The translations under genes were made by a program, and so were the position numbers. Shown here piece by piece: positions 1-5,183 of a stretch of DNA of 5,872 bases (positions within the stretch are counted from its first letter, which is position 1; every line of letters starts with the position of its first letter). A model generated the notes under the pieces. That model was not told where the DNA came from. It searched no databases and saw only the letters and a program-made list of their open reading frames with translations. Source of the DNA: an uncultured Elioraea sp. (GTDB taxonomy: Bacteria; Pseudomonadota; Alphaproteobacteria; Acetobacterales; Acetobacteraceae); NCBI GenBank assembly GCA_937995555.1, contig CALKJX010000240.1, forward strand, positions 1-5,872, read 5' to 3'.

Positions 1-4
1 GGGC

Positions 5-1009
5 TCAGCCCTGGCGCTTGGCCGCGCTGATGCGGTCCACCCACTGCTGGCCCTGCGGCGCCTCGGCCAGGATCGTCGGGTAGGAGCGGCGCGCGAGTTC
101 CATGAACGGCGCGAGATTCGGCTCCGTGACGGTGATGCCGCGGGCCCGGATCGTGGCCATGCCTTCGGCGTTCAGCCTGTCATGCTCGGCGAGGCCGTGG
201 CGGATCGCCTCCGCGGCGGATGTGCGGAGCGCCTGCTGCACCTCCGCCGGATAGGCGTTCCAGCGGATGCGCGACCACGTCATCACGGTCGTGGACTGGT
301 GCACCTTCGTCAGGGCGTAGTGGGAGATGACCTCGATGAAGCGGTCGTTCACCACCGCGTCGGGCGATACCTCCAGCGCGTCCACGACGTTGTTCTGCAG
401 CGCGAGGAACACCTCGCCATAGGCCATCGGCGTCGGCTGCGTCCCGAGGGCGCGATAGGCCTCGACGAAGCCCGGCGTCGGCAGCACGCGGATCTTGAGG
501 CCCTGCAGGTCGGCCGGGGTGTTGATCGCGCGGCGGGAGGCGATGTTGCGCTCGAAGATCGCGCCGAAGCCGAGGCCGAGCAGGTTCAGCGGCTCGAGCA
601 GCCCCATCATCTCCTGCCCGACCGGCCCCTGCAGGATGCGGTTGGCCTGCGGATGGTCGTCGAACAGATAGGGCAGCGACAGAACGCGGTAGTTGGGCTG
701 CACCGTCTCGAGCGTGGAGCCTCCGACGAAGCTGCCGTCCAGGATGCCGGTGCGCATGGACTGGATTATGCGCGTCTCGTTGCCCGCGGCGCCGGCAGCC
801 TGGATGTTGATCGTCACGCGGCCGCCCGTGCGCTCACGCACGAGGTCGTTCATGCGGGTGAAGATCGCCTGGTAGGCGCTGGTCGTGCTGAGCACATGGC
901 CGACATTGATGGTGATCGGCGCCTGCGCGTGCACCGCGGGCTTCGGCAGCGCGGCGGTGAGGCCGGCGGCGGCGGCTAGGCCGCCGAGAGCGCGTCGGGT
1001 GGTGATCAT
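5..1009 (-). CDS. dctP: TRAP transporter periplasmic solute-binding protein (DctP family)
   Basis: This 334-residue protein is the extracytoplasmic receptor of a TRAP transporter; it captures the solute in the periplasm and delivers it to the DctQ/DctM membrane pair encoded just upstream. Residues 1-30 form a signal peptide with a Tat-like TTRRALGG start, an Ala/Leu-rich core and an AxA-type cleavage region (VHA or AQA, residues 26-30). The mature part follows the DctP fold: GHVLSTTSAYQ near 37-47, GGRVTINI near 62-69, then the family core LQGLKIRV (169-175) and PTPMAYGEVFLALQNNVVDALE (192-213). Arg174 is the position that in this family normally salt-bridges the substrate carboxylate, so an organic acid ligand is likely. 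The length is typical. The ATG start is supported by AGGAGG eight bases upstream (1018-1023). It lies 31 bases after dctM and is the last gene of the operon; the order Q-M-P, with the binding protein last, is one of several found for TRAP loci. The ligand cannot be named from sequence. Confidence 0.95.
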   Translation of the reverse strand: MITTRRALGGLAAAAGLTAALPKPAVHAQAPITINVGHVLSTTSAYQAIFTRMNDLVRERTGGRVTINIQAAGAAGNETRIIQSMRTGILDGSFVGGSTLETVQPNYRVLSLPYLFDDHPQANRILQGPVGQEMMGLLEPLNLLGLGFGAIFERNIASRRAINTPADLQGLKIRVLPTPGFVEAYRALGTQPTPMAYGEVFLALQNNVVDALEVSPDAVVNDRFIEVISHYALTKVHQSTTVMTWSRIRWNAYPAEVQQALRTSAAEAIRHGLAEHDRLNAEGMATIRARGITVTEPNLAPFMELARRSYPTILAEAPQGQQWVDRISAAKRQG

Positions 1010-1040
1010 GCGGGGTTCCTCCTCGAGGGGTTCGGGGTGA

Positions 1041-2312
1041 TCAGCGTATCAGGGCCAAGGACAGCCCCGGCACGTAGGTGATGACCATGAGGTTCGCGAG
1101 CAGCACGGCCAGGAAGACCGAGAGCGGGCGGATCAGCTGTTCCATGCCGATCCTCGCGATGCCGCAGGCGATGAACAGGTTCACGCCGACCGGCGGCGTG
1201 ACCATGCCGACCGCGAGGTTCACGATCACGATCACGCCGAAATGCACCGGGTGGATGCCGAACTCGGAGGCGATCGGCGCCAGGATCGGCGCGAGGATGA
1301 TGATCGCGGCGAAGGTCTCCATGAACATGCCGACGACGAGCAGGAACAGGTTCACGAGCAGCAGGAACACCAGCGGATCGGAGGACACCCCGCGCAGCGC
1401 CGCCGCGATGGTCTGCGGCGCCTGCAGGAGCTGCAGCGCAAAGCCGAACATCGCCGCGAAGCCGACGATGATCATGACCACCGCCGAGGTGACCGCCGCA
1501 TCGGCGAAGATGCGCGGCAGTTCGGCGAGGGTGATGCGGCGGTACACGAACAGCCCGAGCACGAGCGCGTAGAACACCGCCACCACCGCCGCCTCCGTCG
1601 GCGTGAACACGCCGCCGTAGATGCCGCCGAGGATGATGACGGGCATGAACAGCGACAGCACGCCCTGGTGGAACGCCGTCCAGAGATTCGCGAGATAGGC
1701 GGCGAGGCCCGGCCGGTCGCGGTCCCCGTAGCCAAGCAGAAGGGCCATGACGCTCGCCGTCAGCATCAGCGACAGGCCGATCATGATGCCGGGCAGGAGG
1801 CCGGCGAGGAACATCTCGGTGATCGAGACGCCGGTGATCACGCAGTAGATGATCATCGGCACCGAGGGCGGGATGATCACCCCGAGCTCGCCGGACGACG
1901 CGACGACCGACGCCGAATAGGGCCGCGGGTAGAGCCGCCGCTGCATCTCCGGGATCAGGACCGAGCCGATGGCCGCGGCCGTCGCGGCCGAGGAGCCGGA
2001 GATGGTCGCGAACAGCATCGAGGTGACGACCACCGCCGCCGCCAGCCCGCCCGGCAGCACGCCGACCAGCGCGATGGCGAACTGCACCAGCCGCTCCGCG
2101 ATGCCGCCGAACTGCATCAGCCGCCCCGCCAGCACGTAGAGCGGCAGCGCCATCAGCGCGAAGCTGTCGAGGCTCTCGAACACCACCTGCGGGACGGCGA
2201 TGAAGGGGATGCCCATGCCGGCCAGCGTCGGCAGTGCCGCGAGGCCGAGGGCGAAGGCGATCGGGATGCCGGCGGCGAACAGCGCGAACAGGATGAGGAG
2301 CGCGGTCGCCAT
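1041..2312 (-). CDS. dctM: TRAP transporter large permease subunit (DctM family)
   Basis: This is the 423-residue transport-catalysing membrane subunit of the TRAP system, belonging to the ion transporter superfamily and normally using a sodium gradient. The sequence is hydrophobic almost throughout, consistent with about a dozen membrane segments plus re-entrant hairpins. Family hallmarks are present in order: ISGSSAATAAAIGSV (104-118) followed by LIPEM; GELGVIIPPSVPMIIY (141-156); GGIYGGVFTPTEAA (229-242); GMFMETFAAIIILAPIL (328-344); and NLAVGMVTPPVGVNLF (365-380). The two PP-containing stretches and the ISGSS/METFAA regions are the hairpin elements that surround the sodium and substrate sites in this family. 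Length is normal, and DctM is not fused to DctQ here. The start codon follows the dctQ stop by only three bases and has just a weak TGAGG-like ribosome binding site inside the dctQ stop region, so translation is probably coupled to dctQ. Confidence 0.96.
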   Translation of the reverse strand: MATALLILFALFAAGIPIAFALGLAALPTLAGMGIPFIAVPQVVFESLDSFALMALPLYVLAGRLMQFGGIAERLVQFAIALVGVLPGGLAAAVVVTSMLFATISGSSAATAAAIGSVLIPEMQRRLYPRPYSASVVASSGELGVIIPPSVPMIIYCVITGVSITEMFLAGLLPGIMIGLSLMLTASVMALLLGYGDRDRPGLAAYLANLWTAFHQGVLSLFMPVIILGGIYGGVFTPTEAAVVAVFYALVLGLFVYRRITLAELPRIFADAAVTSAVVMIIVGFAAMFGFALQLLQAPQTIAAALRGVSSDPLVFLLLVNLFLLVVGMFMETFAAIIILAPILAPIASEFGIHPVHFGVIVIVNLAVGMVTPPVGVNLFIACGIARIGMEQLIRPLSVFLAVLLANLMVITYVPGLSLALIR

Positions 2313-2315
2313 GCC

Positions 2316-2843
2316 TCAGTCCGCCGAGGCCGCGCCGGCCATGTCGCGGATGTCCTGTCGCGTCGCGATCGCCTCCGCCATGAAGGCGGCGGTGTTCAGG
2401 ATCATCAGCGACGCGCCGGCCGGCATCGCCCAGTACACCCACGCCTTGGAGAGGTTCATCACCGGGCTCGTCTCGACGCGCCCGAGTTCCACGAAGGCGA
2501 GACCCACCGAGACCATCAGGCCGAAGAAGCCGATGCAGATCAGGTAGCCCGCGTGCTTCGCCACCTGGCCGGGCAGGCGCGGCAGTGTGCGCACGACGAA
2601 CTCGAGCGAGATGAGCTGCCCCTTGCGGCAGCCGATGCCGGCGCCGAGGAACACGATCCAGATCAGCAGGTAGCGCGCGAGCTCCTCGGTCCAAGGCGCG
2701 CTGATGTTCACGCCGAGCGCCGTCAACACGAAGCGAACCATCACCTGCCCGAACACGGAGGCCGCCATCACCGCGAGCAGCGCGCCGACGAGCATGGTCA
2801 GCAGCAGGTTCAGCCCGTCCACGAGGCGGAGGACACGCAGCAC
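2316..2843 (-). CDS. dctQ: TRAP transporter small permease subunit (DctQ family)
   Basis: This is the small four-helix membrane subunit of the TRAP transporter, which docks with DctM and helps receive the binding protein. I place the start at a GTG (2843), giving 175 residues, normal for the family. The GTG is preceded by AAGGGGAG (2851-2858) at seven bases. The frame stays open far upstream, to 3125, but using that would overlap the divergent dehydrogenase gene and add an Arg/Pro-rich segment with no family resemblance. Predicted membrane helices lie near residues 14-36, 50-72, 95-117 and 135-157. The diagnostic motif is PWTEELARYLLIW (50-62), with Trp51, Glu53, Glu54 and Arg57, followed by GCRKGQLISLE (71-81). 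The SPVMNLSKAWVYW segment before helix 4 is also typical. It is the first gene of the operon, with dctM starting three bases after its stop. Confidence 0.92.
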   Translation of the reverse strand: MLRVLRLVDGLNLLLTMLVGALLAVMAASVFGQVMVRFVLTALGVNISAPWTEELARYLLIWIVFLGAGIGCRKGQLISLEFVVRTLPRLPGQVAKHAGYLICIGFFGLMVSVGLAFVELGRVETSPVMNLSKAWVYWAMPAGASLMILNTAAFMAEAIATRQDIRDMAGAASAD

Positions 2844-2850
2844 GCCAGCA

Positions 2851-2858
2851 CTCCCCTT
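2851..2858 (-). promoter_or_regulatory. Ribosome binding site of dctQ
   Basis: On the minus strand this reads AAGGGGAG and stands seven bases before the GTG at 2843. It is the only good Shine-Dalgarno match near the start of the recognisable DctQ domain, and it decides in favour of the GTG start over the longer open frame. The next in-frame GTG (2819) lies eight codons inside the protein and would shorten the N-terminus. Confidence 0.6.
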
Positions 2859-2903
2859 GCGACGATCCCGGCATCGCGCCGCTTCCGCCGTCCGTTCGCG
2901 CGC

Positions 2904-2931
2904 ATTATGCGGGACGCGGGACGCGGCGCAA
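2904..2931 (-). promoter_or_regulatory. Candidate sigma70-type promoter for the dctQMP operon
   Basis: Read on the minus strand, TTGCGC (2926-2931) is followed after 16 bases by CATAAT (2904-2909). The -10 hexamer matches the consensus at five of six positions and the -35 keeps the TTG. It would start transcription near 2897 and leave a leader of about 55 bases before the dctQ GTG. The spacer holds a tandem GGGACGC repeat (plus-strand reading, 2911-2924). The assignment rests on pattern only, and GC-rich alphaproteobacterial promoters are often poorly conserved. Confidence 0.4.
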
Positions 2932-2989
2932 CCGGCCGGAAAGCGCCGAAAATCGCATACGATCTGCGGATCGCGGAGGAGCATCGGAC

Positions 2990-3937
2990 ATGGCGGAGAC
3001 GGCGAAGCCGGAGGTGGCGCTGGTCGGCGCGGGCAGCATCGGCATCGGCTGGGCGATCGTGTTCGCCCGCGCGGGCCATGCGGCGCGGCTGCACGACGTC
3101 TCGGCCGCGGCGCTCGAGCGCGCACCTGCCGCCGCCCGCGCGCGGCTCGACGCGCTGGCCGAGGCGGGTCTGCTCGACGAGCAGCCGGCCGCCGTCGCGG
3201 CGCGCATCACCACATCGCCCGATCTCGCGCAGGCCGTCGCCGGCGCCACGCTGGTGCTGGAACAGGTGCTGGAAAAGCCAGACCTCAAGCGTGCCGTCTT
3301 CGCCGATCTCGACCGCCTGGCGCCGCCCGATGCGGTGCTCGCCTCCTCCTCCTCGTCCATCCCGGCGTCGGTGTTCGCCGAAGGCCTCGCCGGCCGGGCG
3401 CGCTGCCTTGTCGCGCATCCGGGCAATCCGCCCTTCCTGATCCCGGTCGTCGAGATCGTGCCGGCGCCCTTCACCGCGCCCGAGGCCGCGGCGCGCGTGC
3501 GCGCGCTGATGGAACAGGCGGGACAGATGCCGGTGCTGCTCGGGCGCGAAGTGCGCGGCTTCGTCTACAACCGCCTGCAGGGCGCCATGCTGCGGGAGGC
3601 GTACTGCCTGCTGCGCGACGGCGTGATCTCGGTGGCCGATCTCGACCGCATCGTCACCCACGGTCTCGGCATGCGCTACTCGGTGATAGGGCCGTTCGAG
3701 ACGAGCGACCTCAACTACCGCGGCGGCCTTGCCGAACACGCCGATCGCATGGCCGCCAACTACGCGGCGATGGGCGCCGAGCGCGTGCAGAACGACCCGT
3801 GGACGCCCGATCTCGTCGCACGGGCGGTGGCCGAGCGCCGCGCGCTGCTGCCGCTCGACCGCTGGGAGGAGCGCGTGGCCTGGCGCGACCGCGAGCTGAT
3901 GGCGCTGCTCAGGTTCCGCCGCTCGCGCGGTTTCTGA
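2990..3937 (+). CDS. NAD-dependent 3-hydroxyacyl-CoA dehydrogenase-fold enzyme, lambda-crystallin / L-gulonate 3-dehydrogenase type
   Basis: This 315-residue protein is probably a cytoplasmic NAD-dependent dehydrogenase that oxidises a 3-hydroxy acid or its CoA ester to the 3-keto product. The N-terminal Rossmann domain opens with VALVGAGSIGIGWAIVFA (9-26), giving the GxGxxG loop at Gly13, Gly15 and Gly18. Asp36 ends the second strand, favouring NAD over NADP. A serine run (120-123) occupies the usual SS-rich loop. His143 in AHPGNPP and Glu155 in VVEIVP are 12 residues apart, matching the spacing of the catalytic His-Glu pair of the superfamily. Asn194 lies in YNRLQ. The C-terminal helical domain has THGLGMRYSVIGPFET (223-238), which is much closer to lambda-crystallin/L-gulonate 3-dehydrogenase than to beta-oxidation enzymes. 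Length also fits that group. ATG at 2990 follows GGAGGA by nine bases. Its last 29 bases overlap the convergent FAD oxidoreductase gene. The substrate is unassigned; carnitine 3-dehydrogenase-like activity is a possible alternative. Confidence 0.88.
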   Translation: MAETAKPEVALVGAGSIGIGWAIVFARAGHAARLHDVSAAALERAPAAARARLDALAEAGLLDEQPAAVAARITTSPDLAQAVAGATLVLEQVLEKPDLKRAVFADLDRLAPPDAVLASSSSSIPASVFAEGLAGRARCLVAHPGNPPFLIPVVEIVPAPFTAPEAAARVRALMEQAGQMPVLLGREVRGFVYNRLQGAMLREAYCLLRDGVISVADLDRIVTHGLGMRYSVIGPFETSDLNYRGGLAEHADRMAANYAAMGAERVQNDPWTPDLVARAVAERRALLPLDRWEERVAWRDRELMALLRFRRSRGF

Positions 3938-5069
3938 ACCGCGCCACCGAGAAGGGCGCAAGGTCGCAGCCCGGATCGCGCCCGAGCAGCAGATCGGCCG
4001 TGATGCGCCCGGTGACGGGGCCGCAGGTGAAGCCCATCCACGGGAAGCAGGCGGCGAACAGGCCCGGGCAGTCCGGGTCCTCGCCGAGCACGGGCAGCGC
4101 GTCCGGCGTCTCGTTCACCCGCCCCGGCCAGCAGCGCACCAGCCGCAGCGGCGCGATCGCCGGCACCGCCGCGCAGGCAAGGCCGAGATTCGCCGCCATG
4201 CTGCGCGGATCGGGCGAGAGCCGGCCGCCGGGCCGTTCCCGCGCCGGCCAGCCGCCGCCGATCAGCACCGTGCCGTTCGATGCCTGCTTCACCGTCAGCA
4301 TTCCGGCGGCGTGGTACATCAGGTGGCCGATCAGCGGCGCCGCCGGCTCCGTCACGTTCACCTGGATCGGCGCGCCGGTGACGGGCAGGCGCAGCCCGAG
4401 CAGCGAGGCGACGCGCCCGGCATCGGCGCCGGCAGCGTTCACGACCCGGCGCGCGGCGATCGCGCCGGCGCTCGTCTCGGCAAGGAAGCCGTGCGCATCC
4501 CGCCGCAGCCCGCAGAGCGCCGTGCGCGTCAGCAGCCGCGCTCCGGCCGCGCGCGCGGCCCGCGCCAGTGCCGGCACCGCGAGGAGCGGGCTCGCCTGCC
4601 CTTCCGCGGCCAGCATCGCGCCGAGCGCCCGCGGCGTGACATAGGGCGCCTCCGCGCGCAACGCTGCCTGGTCGAGGAGCCGCACGGCGAAGCCTGCCGC
4701 CCGCTCGATCGCGGCCTTCCGCGCGACGGCAGCGAGCTGCGACCGCGTCTCCGCGATCAGCAGACCGCCCTTCACCTTCACGTCGAGGTCGCAGCCGAGC
4801 GCCTCCGGCAGCGTCCGCCACAGCGCGATGGACGCGTGCATCAGCCTCAGCGCGTGCAGGTACTGCCGCGCCCACGCCTCCCCGCGCGCGAGGAAGGCGT
4901 CATGCGGGATCTGGCCGTGCAGCCCGCCGGCATTGGCGCCGGATGCGCCGGCGCCCGGCGCGCGCTGTTCGATCACGATCGCGTCCACGCCCTCGCGCGC
5001 GAGCAGCCATGCCGTCATGCATCCGGCGATGCCGCCGCCGACGATCAGCACATCGGTAGTTTGTCGCAC
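3909..5069 (-). CDS. FAD-dependent oxidoreductase, DAO family (D-amino acid / sarcosine oxidase beta-like)
   Basis: This flavoprotein of 386 residues probably oxidises a C-N bond of an amino or imino acid, or possibly a hydroxy acid. The N-terminus TDVLIVGGGIAGCMTAWLLAREG (roughly 5-27) is a dinucleotide-binding fold with the GxGxxG loop at 11-16, and Glu34 at the end of strand 2 would bind the FAD ribose. SGANAGGLHGQI (43-54) matches the flavin-contacting SGxNxG stretch of the family. RRVVNAAGADA (207-217) is the second FAD motif. RCWPGRVNETPDALPVLG (312-329) and the C-terminal GFTCGPVTGRITADLLLG (346-363) complete the DAO layout. It resembles sarcosine oxidase beta and opine/D-hydroxyproline dehydrogenase subunits, but no partner subunit gene is visible here. 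I chose GTG 5069, preceded by GAGAGG five bases away; a GTG at 5084 in the same frame would add five residues. It is convergent with the NAD dehydrogenase and divergent from the isomerase gene. Confidence 0.88.
   Translation of the reverse strand: MRQTTDVLIVGGGIAGCMTAWLLAREGVDAIVIEQRAPGAGASGANAGGLHGQIPHDAFLARGEAWARQYLHALRLMHASIALWRTLPEALGCDLDVKVKGGLLIAETRSQLAAVARKAAIERAAGFAVRLLDQAALRAEAPYVTPRALGAMLAAEGQASPLLAVPALARAARAAGARLLTRTALCGLRRDAHGFLAETSAGAIAARRVVNAAGADAGRVASLLGLRLPVTGAPIQVNVTEPAAPLIGHLMYHAAGMLTVKQASNGTVLIGGGWPARERPGGRLSPDPRSMAANLGLACAAVPAIAPLRLVRCWPGRVNETPDALPVLGEDPDCPGLFAACFPWMGFTCGPVTGRITADLLLGRDPGCDLAPFSVARFRNRASGGT
3925..3944. terminator. Hairpin in the convergent gene overlap, possible bidirectional terminator
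   Basis: GCGCGGTT (3925-3932), a TCTG loop (3933-3936) and AACCGCGC (3937-3944) form a perfect eight-base-pair stem. The hairpin straddles the plus-strand stop codon (3935-3937) and lies inside the last codons of the minus-strand FAD gene. Neither strand has a T-rich tract after the stem, so a classical intrinsic terminator is not supported. Its symmetry and position make a transcript-end or RNA-stabilising role for both genes plausible. Confidence 0.35.
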
Positions 5070-5074
5070 GTATA

Positions 5075-5080
5075 CCTCTC
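5075..5080 (-). promoter_or_regulatory. Ribosome binding site of the FAD oxidoreductase gene
   Basis: On the minus strand this reads GAGAGG and stands five bases before the GTG at 5069. It lies inside the possible five-codon extension that begins at GTG 5084, where the nearest purine-rich match (GGAG) would be twelve bases away. It therefore favours the shorter start. Confidence 0.5.
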
Positions 5081-5101
5081 GCACGCGGCCGCCACGCTCC
5101 G

Positions 5102-5130
5102 TTTACAGCCCGATGGCCCGCCTGTAACGT
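5102..5130 (+). promoter_or_regulatory. Candidate sigma70-type promoter for the isomerase/epimerase gene
   Basis: TTTACA (5102-5107) matches the -35 consensus at five of six positions. It is followed at the ideal 17-base spacing by TAACGT (5125-5130), a weak -10. Transcription would begin near 5137, about 47 bases before the ATG at 5184. The same A/T-rich words could serve the minus-strand gene (TGTAAA as a -10), but the minus-strand spacing of 14-15 bases is short. Confidence 0.35.
5103..5127. repeat. Inverted repeat TTACAG-N13-CTGTAA, possible operator
   Basis: TTACAG (5103-5108) and CTGTAA (5122-5127) are perfect inverted copies whose starts are 19 bases apart. They sit midway between the divergent starts of the FAD oxidoreductase (5069) and the isomerase gene (5184), and they are among the few A/T-containing words in a GC-rich stretch. 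The left arm overlaps the -35-like, and the right arm the -10-like, element of the plus-strand promoter candidate. The arms are only six bases, so chance is not excluded. Confidence 0.4.
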
Positions 5131-5183
5131 CCCGCGCGCCAAGGCTTTCCGCGCATCGCGCGCCGGTTTGGGAGACACGCCGC

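Larger units (their letters stand above)
2844..2989. other. Divergent intergenic region between dctQ and the NAD dehydrogenase gene
   Basis: These 146 bases separate two genes transcribed away from each other, so promoters for both must lie here or extend into the coding ends. The minus-strand candidate is listed separately. For the plus-strand gene the only -10-like element is TACGAT (2958-2963), with no convincing -35 upstream. A short perfect inverted repeat CGATC-TGCG-GATCG (2960-2973) overlaps it and ends just before the GGAGGA ribosome binding site (2975-2980). I see no transcription factor site I can name. Confidence 0.55.

Noticed and set aside
1012..1033. Two GGGGTTC copies and a CCTCGAGG palindrome between dctM and dctP
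   Set aside because: The copies are short and surround the dctP ribosome binding site in a 31-base gap. I see no stable hairpin that would act as a terminator or processing site.
1006..2874. Long minus-strand open frame overlapping dctM and dctQ
   Set aside because: It is a shifted frame of the same genes, giving an Arg/Gly/Ala-rich low-complexity product. The DctM and DctQ motifs lie in the other frames.
3342..3358. TCC-rich tandem run, which reads as repeated GGA on the minus strand and looks like a ribosome binding site
   Set aside because: It encodes the serine run in the dehydrogenase's nucleotide-binding domain, where a Ser-rich loop is expected. No minus-strand gene starts next to it.
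1242..3440. Very long open frame on the plus strand (about 730 codons) crossing the transporter genes
   Set aside because: It is the antisense of dctM and dctQ and runs into the dehydrogenase gene out of frame. Its translation is full of Arg, His, Asp and Glu runs, as expected for an antisense frame of GC-rich DNA, and it has no domain. The transporter genes on the other strand are unmistakable.
2810..3961. Minus-strand open frame opposite the dehydrogenase
   Set aside because: It is an antisense shadow of a gene with clear catalytic residues. The product is rich in His, Arg and Ala with no fold signature.
2704..4644. Long plus-strand open frame of about 646 codons across the dehydrogenase and FAD gene
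   Set aside because: It runs out of frame with the dehydrogenase and antisense to the FAD gene. Its translation is Arg/Ala-rich and without recognisable motifs.
5133..5164. Two CGCGCGCC copies upstream of the isomerase gene
   Set aside because: Such GC words are common by chance at this base composition, and their spacing and surroundings do not suggest a defined element.
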